The notes: generated by a model not told the origin, from the letters alone. A stretch of DNA of 64,000 nucleotides from Bacteroidales bacterium UBA1680 (GCA_002320605.1 DCKG01000031.1:101481-165480), one strand, 5' to 3'. Counted from the first letter of the stretch, positions 35,583-45,582 are shown. Numbers and translations are program-made.

Positions 35583-36549
35583 CTTCTGTTTCTTCATCAT
35601 GCTCGTGTAGCTCCCAGGAATTGAACGAATTCTGGAATATGGCGTAGAGACCTCCTGACACGGAAGTCACTGGGGTCAAGAAGGAATATCCCAGCCAAAT
35701 CAGGAAGCCAGTGTTTTTCTGCCCGAGAGCTTGGCCCGCAGTGACGGATTCTATCTTTCCGTATGGTTTCCCGGCTTTTCTGCCGGCATAGAACTGGAAT
35801 AAAGTGCATGCAAACGAGACTATGCCGATCAGCATGGCACCGGACACTGAAACTCCGCTATTCAGCAAGGCCCTGGTTGCCAGGAACATTGCGAACGTGA
35901 GGCTGATGCCCCATATGTAGAAAGCCAGGAAAGTGTAGCGCATCAGAAAGTGCTGCAGGGGCTTAATGCAGTACCTTATGAACCATGCGAGGAGCAGCGG
36001 GAAGATGAGGAGCGGGAAGACTCGGCTGCATATTCTTAGAAAACTGTAGCTGAAGGTCGCTCCGTCCGTGGGATTTATCACGGGAATCAGCAATGGAATC
36101 AGTATGGCTGCCAGACAGTTCGAAAGCACGGTGTAAGAGATAGTGTGCGAGAGGCTTCCTCCTAATTTGTCGGTAATCACTCCGGCTGCCGCCGCCGTAG
36201 GGCAGATTATGCAGAGCGTGGCGCATTCCATGAGTATCTTCCAAATACCCTCTTCCATTCCGGCTGTGATGAGGGCTAGGAGCACGAAGCCGATTGCCTG
36301 CAGAGCCAGCAGCCAGATGTGCCATTTCTGAATCTTGATGTCGTGTGGAGATACCTTGTTGTATTGAAGGAAGAGCATGCAGGCAACGGCGATTGGCTGG
36401 AATTCTTTTGCAAAAGCGGAAACTGCTGGTTCGGATGGCATCATGAATGGGACGAAACGGAAAAGCAGATAAACCGTTATGCCAGTCGTCAGCGCTAGAG
36501 GCAGCATCCACGTGTCCAAGAATGTCTTCGCATCTTTCATTGGCTGCAA
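35563..36549 (-). CDS. Bile acid:sodium symporter (BASS) family transporter
   Basis: 328 residues with about nine or ten hydrophobic segments. The protein has the BASS-type layout: a polar break at ATLCIICPTAAAAGVIT and a second at VTAGQALGQKNTGFLIWLG, corresponding to the two crossed helices that bind sodium and substrate, then TPVTSVSGGLYAIFQN. The tail is acidic (HEHDEETEAKEPGA). Members carry bile acids or other organic anions; the true substrate is unknown. Divergent from the M13 peptidase gene. Confidence 0.82.
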   Translation of the reverse strand: MQPMKDAKTFLDTWMLPLALTTGITVYLLFRFVPFMMPSEPAVSAFAKEFQPIAVACMLFLQYNKVSPHDIKIQKWHIWLLALQAIGFVLLALITAGMEEGIWKILMECATLCIICPTAAAAGVITDKLGGSLSHTISYTVLSNCLAAILIPLLIPVINPTDGATFSYSFLRICSRVFPLLIFPLLLAWFIRYCIKPLQHFLMRYTFLAFYIWGISLTFAMFLATRALLNSGVSVSGAMLIGIVSFACTLFQFYAGRKAGKPYGKIESVTAGQALGQKNTGFLIWLGYSFLTPVTSVSGGLYAIFQNSFNSWELHEHDEETEAKEPGA

Positions 36550-36565
36550 ATATCGCCAAAATATT

Positions 36566-36573
36566 TATATTTG
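36566..36573 (+). promoter_or_regulatory. Promoter -7 box of the M13 peptidase gene
   Basis: TATATTTG is a perfect match to TAnnTTTG, 44 bases before the start codon. A TTGG at 36540-36543 lies 22 bases upstream and could be the -33 element. Confidence 0.6.
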
Positions 36574-36617
36574 TATCCTGAAATGACTTTGAAAATATTA
36601 TAATATCACATGGATTT

Positions 36618-38636
36618 ATGAAAAAAGCAATATTTTTTATGACATCTCTATTGGTTATGGCTGGATGCGGTCAGACTGCTCAGTCCCCGAAAACGCCAGC
36701 CTTGGATCTTTCGAATCTTGACACCACGGTGGCGCCAGGAACGGATTTTTACCAATATGCCACTGGCGGTTGGCAGAAGAGTCACCCTTTGAAGCCTGAA
36801 TATGCCAGATATGGCACCTTCGATGCTCTGAGAGACTCTTCAGAGGAAAGGCTTAACAGGCTGTTCAAGAGCATGGAGAACATGCAGGCGGAAGCTGGCT
36901 CTACGGAAGAGAAAATCGTCATTTTGTACAAGCAGGGGCTTGACTCGGTGACTCTCAACAAGGAAGGAGCCGAGCCTATCAAGAAATATGTCGATGAAAT
37001 CTATGCCGTAAGCGACAAAGACGGGTTCGTGAAAGAACTCGCCAAGCTTCACGATGTGGGCGAAGGCGGATTCTTCGGGGCATACGTTGGCGCCGACTTG
37101 GCCAACAGCAACATGCAGATTCTTTATTTCGGCCAGTCTGGCTTGGGAATCGGCGACAGGGATTACTACATAGACCCTGCTAACGCTGCTTTGAAGGAAG
37201 GTTATAAGAATATGCTCTCGAAGCTCTTCTCGCTTGCAGGCAATGGAAACCCTGACCAGGCAGCCGCAAATGCGCTTGCGGTGGAGGACATGATTGCTAA
37301 ATATTCATGGACGAAGGTGCAGGAAAGAGACATTCAAGCCCAGTACAACCCAATGAGCACTGCGGAACTGGAAAAAAATTATCCTGGCTTCAACTTCAAG
37401 GCTTATCTTGCTGAAAGGAATATTCCGGATCAGGATAAACTTGTCGTCGGGGAGCTTTCCTATTTCAAAGGCTTGACTGAATATTTCGCCAAAGCTGATT
37501 TGCAGCAGCTGAAGGATTATTTGGCCGGACAGCTTCTGACAGGAGGCTGCGGAGCGTTGAGCGATGATTTCTACAATGCATACTTCGATTTCTTCAGCCG
37601 GCAGATGAGCGGCATCCAGCAACAGAAACCTCGCTGGAAGAGAGCCATGAGAGTGCCTAATTCCGTCCTTGGAGAGGCTGTGGGAAAGATGTACGTTGAG
37701 AAATACTTCCCGGAGTCATCCAAGCAGAAGATGCTGGATCTCGTCCACAACCTGCAGAAGGCTCTAGGAGAGCATATCGACGAGCTGGACTGGATGAGCG
37801 ACTCCACGAAGGCTAAAGCTCACGAGAAACTGGACAATTACACTATCAAGATTGGCTATCCGGACAAATGGAAGGATTATTCTACGCTCGAGGTTGGTGG
37901 CGGCAAGAACTATTACGAGAATCTGCGTGCCGCCAGCCAATGGTACGTTGCCGACAATATGTCAAAGCTTGGAAAGCCGACGGACAAGACTGAATGGGGG
38001 ATGACTCCGCAGACGGTGAACGCTTATTACAATCCTACGACGAATGAGATATGCTTCCCTGCGGCAATCCTGCAGGCTCCATTCTTCAACCCGGATGCCG
38101 ACGATGCCGTGAACTATGGCGGCATAGGCGTAGTGATCGGACATGAGATGTCTCACGGCTTCGATGATCAGGGCCGCCTGTTCGACAAAGACGGTAACAT
38201 GTCCAATTGGTGGACGAAGGAAGACGAAGAAAAATTCAAGGCAAAGGCAGAGGTACTGGCAGCCCAATTCGATTCCGTAGAGGTGCTGCCTGGCGTTCAT
38301 GCTGATGGTCATCACACTCTCGGCGAGAATATCGGCGACCATGGCGGGCTGAGCATCGCTTTCACTGCCATGCAGAATGCCATTGCCGGGCAGAATGTCG
38401 GCTTGATAGATGGATTCACTCCAGAGCAGAGGTTCTATCTGTCGTACGCAACTATATGGGCTCAGAACATCACCGACGAGGAGAAGGCACGTCTGACGAA
38501 ACTTGACGAGCATTCCCTGGCGGTCAACAGGGTGAACATGTCGATCCGGAATTTCCAGAGCTTCTTTGACGCTTTCGGGATCAAGGAAGGAGACCCTATG
38601 TGGAGGCCGGAGAGCGAGAGAGTCCACATCTGGTAA
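36618..38636 (+). CDS. M13-family zinc metallopeptidase, lipoprotein (PepO-like)
   Basis: 672 residues with lipoprotein signal (VMAGC). The N-terminal half is the helical M13_N domain beginning DTTVAPGTDFYQYATGGW. The zinc site HEMSH is at residues 509-513 (after GGIGVVIG) and the third ligand E570 lies in GENIGDHGG. VNAYYNPTTNEICFPAAIL is the substrate-side motif of neprilysin-like enzymes, and the C-terminus ends RVHIW close to the family's CxxW position. It cleaves short peptides outside the cytoplasm. Confidence 0.95.
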   Translation: MKKAIFFMTSLLVMAGCGQTAQSPKTPALDLSNLDTTVAPGTDFYQYATGGWQKSHPLKPEYARYGTFDALRDSSEERLNRLFKSMENMQAEAGSTEEKIVILYKQGLDSVTLNKEGAEPIKKYVDEIYAVSDKDGFVKELAKLHDVGEGGFFGAYVGADLANSNMQILYFGQSGLGIGDRDYYIDPANAALKEGYKNMLSKLFSLAGNGNPDQAAANALAVEDMIAKYSWTKVQERDIQAQYNPMSTAELEKNYPGFNFKAYLAERNIPDQDKLVVGELSYFKGLTEYFAKADLQQLKDYLAGQLLTGGCGALSDDFYNAYFDFFSRQMSGIQQQKPRWKRAMRVPNSVLGEAVGKMYVEKYFPESSKQKMLDLVHNLQKALGEHIDELDWMSDSTKAKAHEKLDNYTIKIGYPDKWKDYSTLEVGGGKNYYENLRAASQWYVADNMSKLGKPTDKTEWGMTPQTVNAYYNPTTNEICFPAAILQAPFFNPDADDAVNYGGIGVVIGHEMSHGFDDQGRLFDKDGNMSNWWTKEDEEKFKAKAEVLAAQFDSVEVLPGVHADGHHTLGENIGDHGGLSIAFTAMQNAIAGQNVGLIDGFTPEQRFYLSYATIWAQNITDEEKARLTKLDEHSLAVNRVNMSIRNFQSFFDAFGIKEGDPMWRPESERVHIW

Positions 38637-38642
38637 ATATTC

Positions 38643-39812
38643 ATGGATGCGTCCCGCTTCATAGCCAGACGCCTCCGTTTCGGAGGGAAGATAGCGATGG
38701 CATCCATCGCTATCTCCTTCTTTATCATAATCATTGCCGTTTCCATCTCTTCAGGATTTAGGACAGACATCAGAGATGGCATTTCCAAGCTCACCGGGGA
38801 TATCCAGCTAATGCCTGAAGACATGAATTACGTGAGCGAGGATTCATTCATTCCTGCTGACCCGAGTTTTAAAATGCTCATCGATTCTCTGCCAGGAGTA
38901 AAGTCAATATCTCCTGCAGTGTATAGGGCTGGAATCATAAAAAAGGATGATAATATCCATGGCGTGGTTTTCAAAGGCGTCCAGAGGGAAGCCTCGGATA
39001 CTTCACGGCTGAGCATCCTCATTCCTGAGAGGCTTTCAGATCTTCTGAATATCAAGGCTGGCGACAAGTTGCTGGCTTATTTCGTTGGCGAGAACATTAA
39101 AGTAAGGAATTTCACTGTTTCCGGCACTTATGGGAGTGTCATGGACGGCACCGATAATATGGTGATACTTGCAGACATCAAAGACATTCAGCGCCTGAAC
39201 GGATGGGGGGAGGATTCGGTCTCGGAACTTGAAATTGCTGTGACGAAAGCCTACAAGAACGCCGCTTCCATGGAAGATTTGACGCGGCATGTCGGCATGC
39301 TGGCAATGACTGCGGACGATAGTGAGGAGACCGGCCTGGTTGCGACTTCCGTGATGGCTCGTTACCCCCAGATATTCGACTGGCTGGACCTGATAGATTT
39401 CAACGTTCTGTTCATCCTTATCCTTATGACGATAGTCGCTGGCTTCAACATGATTTCGGGGCTCCTGATAATGCTTTTCAGGAACATATCGACTATCGGG
39501 ATCCTGAAAGCTATGGGCATGACGGACGGAGCGATTTCCAAAATATTCCTTAGGGTTGCTTCCGAGGTTGTATTCAAAGGTATGCTCATCGGCAATCTGG
39601 TGGCGCTTGCTTTTTGTGCCGTGCAGGGCTTCACTCATCTCATAAAGCTGAATCCGGAGAATTATTTCGTGTCTTTCGTGCCCGTCAGCGTGAACCTGTC
39701 CGGAATTCTCCTTGCCGACGCTGTCTCTTATTTAGTGATCCTGCTCCTGCTCCTCATCCCGTGTCTCTTCATTTCCAGGGTCGATCCCGCCCAGACTGTC
39801 AGAGCCCAGTGA
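38643..39812 (+). CDS. FtsX/LolE-like ABC transporter permease
   Basis: 389 residues: one N-terminal membrane helix (residues 17-36), a MacB-type periplasmic domain, and three C-terminal helices with the FtsX signature RNISTIGILKAMGMTDGAISKIF. This is the usual plan of lipoprotein-sorting (LolC/E) permeases. No LolD ATPase gene lies nearby, so the partner must be elsewhere. It starts 6 bases after the M13 peptidase stop. The last 81 bases overlap, tail to tail, the 3' end of the transglycosylase gene on the other strand. Confidence 0.87.
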   Translation: MDASRFIARRLRFGGKIAMASIAISFFIIIIAVSISSGFRTDIRDGISKLTGDIQLMPEDMNYVSEDSFIPADPSFKMLIDSLPGVKSISPAVYRAGIIKKDDNIHGVVFKGVQREASDTSRLSILIPERLSDLLNIKAGDKLLAYFVGENIKVRNFTVSGTYGSVMDGTDNMVILADIKDIQRLNGWGEDSVSELEIAVTKAYKNAASMEDLTRHVGMLAMTADDSEETGLVATSVMARYPQIFDWLDLIDFNVLFILILMTIVAGFNMISGLLIMLFRNISTIGILKAMGMTDGAISKIFLRVASEVVFKGMLIGNLVALAFCAVQGFTHLIKLNPENYFVSFVPVSVNLSGILLADAVSYLVILLLLLIPCLFISRVDPAQTVRAQ

Positions 39813-40892
39813 GTCTATCATCTGCTCTACCTGCTGTTCTTCCAGCTCTATCTCCTTTTCTTGAGCAGAATTTTGTGGCACGACGCCTCTGAATATATCG
39901 TATCGGCCCAGAACGACTCTGACGTAAGCGATTGTCTCCAGACCTTCGAATTTCAGGGCATCGTTTCTTTCGCCGGTAAAGTATGCCGCGAAATTGCTCC
40001 ACCTGCTGACATCGACTTTCTTGCCGCGGGCCGTGGAAATCGCATCGGTAATATTCCCCGACCCTGCATTGTAGGCTGCCAGGGTGTATTTCGTCAATTC
40101 GGCCCCTTCTATTCCATATCCTTTAAGAATATCCTGAAGCCTGCTCAGGATCATGACAGAGCATTTGATGTTCTCCTCCGGATCCAGAAGGTCAGTGACC
40201 CCGAATTTAGCTGCGCTGGCAGGCATGACCTGCATCAGTCCCTGTGCCCCGCGCTTTGATTTTACGCTTATCTTGAAGCGGGACTCATTCCACATGAGCG
40301 AGGCCAGCAGTTTCCAGTCCCAGCCGATGCTTTTGGAATATTCTTTTAGAAGGTCGTCGTAGGGGGTCAAAATCTTCTTATCCCTGCCTTTGCGATAAGG
40401 GTTGTAGCAGGCGAAGAAACGGTTGTAGAAGCTGAAATAGTTCTCCATCCTCACGAACCGCCCCAGCCACAAATCCAGAGACTTTATCTTTTTCCTGTCT
40501 GGCTTGATGAACCATGTGCCGGTGCTGTCCGTCATAATCACTTTCCGGAAAGTGGCCCCGCCCTTCCAAGTCGCAGGAGCGACTAGAATGTCGACGCTGT
40601 CACGAAGCAGTGAGTCAGAATAATCAGCTCCATCCTCAGCCAGAGTTATTCTTATTCGAGCCGAATTGTCGGAGGCAAACTGTTTCAGAAGCTCGTAATT
40701 ATAATCTGTCAGATATCCAGTCCTGAGAGTTTCTATCGAATCGAGGGCGATGACGCAGCGTAGCCGGGCATTTTCGTAAGGGTTCTTGCCTGTCTGAGAG
40801 AGTTCACCAACTGAAAGTGGAATAAGTGCCAGCACGATGAGTGTTGGAATTAAGAATCTCAAGAATTTTTTGGTAATTCGTTTTAGGCCCAT
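39732..40892 (-). CDS. MltF-like membrane-bound lytic transglycosylase
   Basis: 386 residues. A signal anchor (residues 12-29) is followed by a domain resembling the solute-binding part of MltF (residues 45-135) and an SLT domain: SLMWNESRF with catalytic E203, GAQGLMQVMPASA, and YTLAAYNAGSGN. It cleaves peptidoglycan glycan strands to 1,6-anhydro products in the periplasm. The last 27 codons, a very acidic tail (GNEETRDEEQEQDH), are antisense to the end of the FtsX-type gene. Follows the porin gene after 20 bases. Confidence 0.9.
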   Translation of the reverse strand: MGLKRITKKFLRFLIPTLIVLALIPLSVGELSQTGKNPYENARLRCVIALDSIETLRTGYLTDYNYELLKQFASDNSARIRITLAEDGADYSDSLLRDSVDILVAPATWKGGATFRKVIMTDSTGTWFIKPDRKKIKSLDLWLGRFVRMENYFSFYNRFFACYNPYRKGRDKKILTPYDDLLKEYSKSIGWDWKLLASLMWNESRFKISVKSKRGAQGLMQVMPASAAKFGVTDLLDPEENIKCSVMILSRLQDILKGYGIEGAELTKYTLAAYNAGSGNITDAISTARGKKVDVSRWSNFAAYFTGERNDALKFEGLETIAYVRVVLGRYDIFRGVVPQNSAQEKEIELEEQQVEQMIDSLGSDSLGGIDPGNEETRDEEQEQDH

Positions 40893-40912
40893 AAGCAGTA
40901 GTTTTCATTCTG

Positions 40913-43666
40913 CTAATATATTTCTGTGCCTCCTCCGCCAAAAGAGGATGAATTATTCATGAGTCCGCCACCAATCCCTCCGAATCCGCCACTTGAGGAG
41001 GCTCTTCTAGTGGAGTTTCCACCTCCGCCTATGCTTCCAGACGACACGCTGACCTTCTTGTTCTGATTAGGTTGCAGGTAGAATGGCCAGTAAATTCCAA
41101 ATTTAAGAGCGCGCTGAGTCCTGATGAAATGGTTGGCGCTGAAATAGTCATTCTTGCTGGCAGGCCATCCTTGCCCCACGTTTTCAACTTTTATGAATAT
41201 GCATGCACGCTTCCATTGAACGTTCACGAATGCGTCAATGTATGGGCCATTGTTGTACTTGGCCTCTTTCTGATTATAGAATTGCCCTATGGCTGGATTC
41301 CACCCTGGTGTGTAGAACTTAGTGTTGTACCAGGCGTTCGCTCCGATCTGCATCTGCATTATGTTTCTCTTGACATTGAACTGAATGTAGTAACGCGCAT
41401 TGATGGCAACGGTAGGCACTGGAATCACGTCTTCATTGGAGGAAACCTCGAAGAGGACTTTGTTGTCCAGGTGCAGGAAGTTGAAAATATTGAAATTCTT
41501 AGTCAGCGAAGCTGAGAAAACGCTTATGGGAGATGTGTTCTGCCTAATGCCAGTGCTGTCGAAATATATGTTATTCTTAATAAGCGCATACCCGGCGTCC
41601 AGACTGATATTCCAGCGAGGAATCGACATGGAACCAGTGACTTTAGTCGTGGAAATTTTGTCGAAACCGTTGTTCCAGGCATAGTGGTTTGAATAATAGC
41701 GCTGCCAGTAGTAATCTGGCTCTTTCAGGCTTGTCTCGAAATGAGCGTTGAAGGAGATAGGGCTGTATCTCTGTCTCCTGAAAGGGAAAATATTTAGCTT
41801 AGCATTAGCCTTTACGCTAAAATCTTGCGACTCAGGACCCACTAGCACGAAGTCTCCCTTGGCATCCCATTGGATGAATTTCTTCAGCTGGCCTTCTATT
41901 CCGGCATAGATGAATGTGGAATTCCATGTAGTGTTCTTTTTCAGTCCCACGAAGGATGAATAATCAAAATTGTAGAAATTCAGCAGCCTGTTGCCTGCCC
42001 CCACGTCAAGTTTGGAAACTATGCCTTCGCTGGACCAAGGCTGCAGCCTGATGAATATTCTGTTCTCCAGTTTCATGACTCTGGAAGAATCGTGGGACTG
42101 CGTAGGATTATAGAGGAAATTATTCCTGTAAAAATTGCGCCCGTGCGTGTCTGAGCTGGATATCTCGTCTTGATACATGCGAGTGAATACTGAATATTCA
42201 GAGCTATGGCCGATGAAAGCGCTCGTAATGTTCATGTTCCCTGTGGTATCTCTCGCTTCTCTGGCCAGCTCCCTCTCTGCAAGCAGCTTCTCCATGCTTG
42301 CTATCTCGGCAGAGTCGCCAGTGGCTGTGATGCTGTCTCTGTATGCCTCGTCAGCCTTCACTTCCTTCCTGTATTTAAGTTTCTTCAGGAAAGTGAAAGG
42401 AATTCTGTACTGCTGGTCTATGAAGACTGTATTTTTCTTAGTGACCGATGATGCGCTGGTCAGGTAGACAGGATATTCCCTTGCGTCCAGCGTCGTATCG
42501 GTGACCATCTTGTTGTCCGAGATTCCTCCGTTCTCGTTATGGACTATCTTATTGTAGATGTAGCCGACGTGCATCATGTATCTTTTCCCTAGGTAGTTGG
42601 CTGAGGCGACGAAAGTCTTGTTGGCAGTCCGCTCATTCTCCATAATGCCGTTACCTCCGAACCTGTCATATTCTAGTGTGAAATTCAGCTCAGGGAATAT
42701 GTTCTGCGTTGTCATTATGTGCAGGTTGTCCGACTCTTTCTGGCTATTTGCGAACAAGGTCCCGAAGTATGCCAGCTCTGTGTAAGGGGTTTTCGTATTG
42801 TACATCGGCAACGTGGAAGGGGAAAACGACCAAGGTTCGTACGGCTGATAGAAAGCTACTCCGTTCTCGTTATCCCGCTTGAAATAGTCGTAGTACTGCA
42901 CCGGCGAGCCTGCAACGCCGAGCCATGTGGCATTCACGTCTTTTCTGAATATAGGGTAGTCGTAGAAGCGGTAATTGTAGCCAGTATCAGGGAATTGAAG
43001 GTGCATTTTGTGGAATTCCCTCTCGTGCGTCCATTGGATTATGCGTTTGTACTGCATTGAATCTGGCAGGGCAAAAGTCTCCAGAATTCTCGGAGTGTAT
43101 TCGCGGATGCTGTCTTTGATGGCCTTGATGCTGTCTTTGATTGCGAGCACGCTGTCGGCGATATGCTTCTTGAAGTTCTCCTTGACTTGAATGTCGTACT
43201 TCTTCCTGTCCGTCTTGGAAAGACTTGCGTACCATTTGTCGAAAGCATCCTTAGCTCGCATCGTGGAATCGATGGCGTAGAGAGAGTCTAGCTTCGGCCA
43301 GTCTAAGGAATCTCCAGCTTCCTTTAAGGAGTCTCTTACGAAAACATGTGTTGCGGAGTCAAGCAGGGCAACGTAGTATCTGTAGCGGAAAGGGTCTATG
43401 TCTTTAAGCGAATCTGGTGGGAATATCGTGTCTCGTGCGCTTAAGACAGGCGTCGTGTCTTGGATCGCCTTAAGATAAGCAGTGTCGTCCACGCTCCCTC
43501 CGCCACGCTTTATGAACTGATTCCTGTACTTGATAGTGTCTTGAATGCTTTCCCAAAGACTAGTCCATGGGGCTTTCGGAGAGTGCATGTCCATCGCGGC
43601 AGTCTGGAGTGCCAAGAAGCACACCACTGCTAACGGGAACCATATTTTCTTCAGGACACTTTTCAT
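40913..43666 (-). CDS. Putative Porin_10-type outer-membrane protein
   Basis: 917 residues with an N-terminal hydrophobic signal. The first 200 residues are charged and helical with repeats such as IKDSIKAIKDSI. From about residue 220 the protein has the Porin_10 (Bacteroidota putative porin) features: FPDTGYNYRFYDYPIFRKDVNATWLG, YEPWSFSPSTLPMYNTKTPYT, and many aromatic beta strands up to LKFGIYWPF. The end is an unusual Gly/Ser-rich tail (GGFGGIGGG, SSFGGGGTEIY). Substrate unknown. Preceded by an excellent promoter. Confidence 0.82.
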   Translation of the reverse strand: MKSVLKKIWFPLAVVCFLALQTAAMDMHSPKAPWTSLWESIQDTIKYRNQFIKRGGGSVDDTAYLKAIQDTTPVLSARDTIFPPDSLKDIDPFRYRYYVALLDSATHVFVRDSLKEAGDSLDWPKLDSLYAIDSTMRAKDAFDKWYASLSKTDRKKYDIQVKENFKKHIADSVLAIKDSIKAIKDSIREYTPRILETFALPDSMQYKRIIQWTHEREFHKMHLQFPDTGYNYRFYDYPIFRKDVNATWLGVAGSPVQYYDYFKRDNENGVAFYQPYEPWSFSPSTLPMYNTKTPYTELAYFGTLFANSQKESDNLHIMTTQNIFPELNFTLEYDRFGGNGIMENERTANKTFVASANYLGKRYMMHVGYIYNKIVHNENGGISDNKMVTDTTLDAREYPVYLTSASSVTKKNTVFIDQQYRIPFTFLKKLKYRKEVKADEAYRDSITATGDSAEIASMEKLLAERELAREARDTTGNMNITSAFIGHSSEYSVFTRMYQDEISSSDTHGRNFYRNNFLYNPTQSHDSSRVMKLENRIFIRLQPWSSEGIVSKLDVGAGNRLLNFYNFDYSSFVGLKKNTTWNSTFIYAGIEGQLKKFIQWDAKGDFVLVGPESQDFSVKANAKLNIFPFRRQRYSPISFNAHFETSLKEPDYYWQRYYSNHYAWNNGFDKISTTKVTGSMSIPRWNISLDAGYALIKNNIYFDSTGIRQNTSPISVFSASLTKNFNIFNFLHLDNKVLFEVSSNEDVIPVPTVAINARYYIQFNVKRNIMQMQIGANAWYNTKFYTPGWNPAIGQFYNQKEAKYNNGPYIDAFVNVQWKRACIFIKVENVGQGWPASKNDYFSANHFIRTQRALKFGIYWPFYLQPNQNKKVSVSSGSIGGGGNSTRRASSSGGFGGIGGGLMNNSSSFGGGGTEIY

Positions 43667-43691
43667 GTGTTTTCCTTAGCGTACAATCTTA

Positions 43692-43723
43692 CAAATGTAA
43701 ATACTTTTCCTTTTTTCGGCAAA
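43692..43723 (-). promoter_or_regulatory. Complete Bacteroidota-type promoter of the porin gene
   Basis: On the minus strand a -33 TTTG (43720-43723) is followed by exactly 20 bases and then TACATTTG (43692-43699), a perfect -33/-7 pair. The -7 box is 25 bases from the start codon. Confidence 0.75.
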
Positions 43724-43747
43724 TCCGCAGATCCCCGACGATTCCCT

Positions 43748-45556
43748 TTAGATTGATAATTCCAGCCAGCGGGTTTCCTTGGCATCAAGTTCAGCTGAGA
43801 CTTCGCCGAAGCGAGAAATGGCTTTCTGAATATCTTCGTAATCGGTGAGCGAGCCGTTCAGCTTGGCTTCCAGCTCTGTTTTCTCTGTAGTAAGTGAGGC
43901 AATGTCTTTCTCCAGCTGCTCCAACTCTTTCTGCTCTTTGTAGGAGAGGCGTTTTTTCTTAGGAGCGCTGCCTCTATCGGCCTCGTTCGCATCACCGGAC
44001 TTAGACGCTCCGCCGATTTTTGAAGAGCGAGCCGCCTCGCGGGCCTGTGCCCTCTGTGCAGCCTTGTAATCTTTCAGGTACTGGTTGTACTGGCTGTAGC
44101 TCCCGATGAAATCTTTCACTACTCCATCCCCGCAGAACACGAAGAGATGGTCGACCAGCCTGTCCAGGAAATGCCTGTCGTGGGATACTATAATCAGCGA
44201 ACCTTTGAAGTCTTTGAGATATTCCTCCAATATATTGATAGTTACTATGTCCAAGTCGTTGGTCGGTTCGTCCATCACCAGCAAATTCGGCTGCTTCATG
44301 AGGATTGTGAGCAGGTATAGCCTTCTTCGCTCTCCTCCCGAGAGCGAGCCTACGCAGTTATTCAGCATGTCGTGAGGAAAGAGGAATTGGCCCAGCAGAT
44401 GAGTATCGTTCACCGTCTCCAGTACCGTCTGGTCCTCATCGAAGGACATTCCGGTCTGTTTGTAATAGCCTATGTTCAAGGATTCTCCTCTTTCTATCGT
44501 GCCGGTGAGCATACCTGGGTCGGCAGGATCCAGATTGTTCAGCAATATGTTCACGAAAGTGGATTTGCCTACGCCGTTGCCACCCACTATCCCAACTTTC
44601 TCGTACCGCTGAAAATTGTAAGAGAAGTGACTCAAATAACATTTGCCACCGTAGAAGAAGCTCACGTCCTTGCAGTTGATGATCTTCGTGCCTAGTCTCG
44701 AAGCCCCTCCCATTTCGCTCAGGTCCATCTGATTGCTCCGATAGACTCGCTCGGCCCTGTCTTTCAATTCGTAGAATGCATTCTTGCGGTATTTGGCTTT
44801 TCCCGTGCGGGCGCAAGGGGATGAATGCATCCACTCCAGCTCTCGGCGCAGCACGTTCCGTATCTTGTCGGTCTCGGCATTGTAGTTATCGATTCTTTCC
44901 TGACGCTTCTCCAGGTAGTTCTCGTAATTGCCCTTGTAGATGTAGACCTGGCCGCGATCCAGTTCCATCACGATGTTCGCCACGCTGTCCAAGAAATAAC
45001 GATCGTGAGTGACCATCAGCAGAGTGCATCTGGCATGGGTGAGATAGTCCTCTAGAAACTCTATCGCATCTATGTCCAGATGGTTGGTGGGTTCGTCCAT
45101 CACATAGAAATCGGCTTCGGAGGCCAGCATGACTACCAACGCTACCCGTTTTACTTCACCGCCAGAAAGATCTTTCATCTTCATCGACGAATCCAGATGG
45201 AAAGAAGTCTCCAGCTTGTTGATCCTGATCTCATATTCGGAAAGATGTTCTGGCGACAAATGCTCTGTCCATTTCAGCGAGTCCTTGTGAACCTGCTCAG
45301 TGACAGTGAGCTCTGGGTCGAACAAATATTCCTGTTCCAGAAAAGCTATTCTTATGTCCTTTAGAAACAGCACTTTGCCACCAGAATCGGAACTGTTCTT
45401 GCCGGCGATTATGCGCAGCAGGCTGGTCTTTCCAGTGCCATTAGGAGCGATGAGCGCAATCTTGTCACCTTCGTTGATGTTGAAAGCTATGTTGTCGAAA
45501 AGGACTTTCGGCCCGTATGATTTGGAAATATTTTCTATCTGGAGGTAGCTGGGCAT
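43748..45556 (-). CDS. ABC-F family ATPase, Uup-like
   Basis: 602 residues with two ABC domains on one chain and no membrane segments. Domain 1: APNGTGKTSLLR Walker A, LSGGEVKRVAL signature, VMDEPTNHLDI Walker B. Domain 2: GGNGVGKSTFV, LSGGERRRLYLL, VMDEPTNDLDI. The linker and the charged coiled-coil C-terminus (KKKRLSYKEQKELEQLEKDI) match Uup. ABC-F proteins act on ribosomes or branched DNA intermediates, not in transport. It starts 26 bases after the DUF1232 gene. Confidence 0.94.
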   Translation of the reverse strand: MPSYLQIENISKSYGPKVLFDNIAFNINEGDKIALIAPNGTGKTSLLRIIAGKNSSDSGGKVLFLKDIRIAFLEQEYLFDPELTVTEQVHKDSLKWTEHLSPEHLSEYEIRINKLETSFHLDSSMKMKDLSGGEVKRVALVVMLASEADFYVMDEPTNHLDIDAIEFLEDYLTHARCTLLMVTHDRYFLDSVANIVMELDRGQVYIYKGNYENYLEKRQERIDNYNAETDKIRNVLRRELEWMHSSPCARTGKAKYRKNAFYELKDRAERVYRSNQMDLSEMGGASRLGTKIINCKDVSFFYGGKCYLSHFSYNFQRYEKVGIVGGNGVGKSTFVNILLNNLDPADPGMLTGTIERGESLNIGYYKQTGMSFDEDQTVLETVNDTHLLGQFLFPHDMLNNCVGSLSGGERRRLYLLTILMKQPNLLVMDEPTNDLDIVTINILEEYLKDFKGSLIIVSHDRHFLDRLVDHLFVFCGDGVVKDFIGSYSQYNQYLKDYKAAQRAQAREAARSSKIGGASKSGDANEADRGSAPKKKRLSYKEQKELEQLEKDIASLTTEKTELEAKLNGSLTDYEDIQKAISRFGEVSAELDAKETRWLELSI

Positions 45557-45582
45557 AAGAAATCTTTATATGACGCGATATA

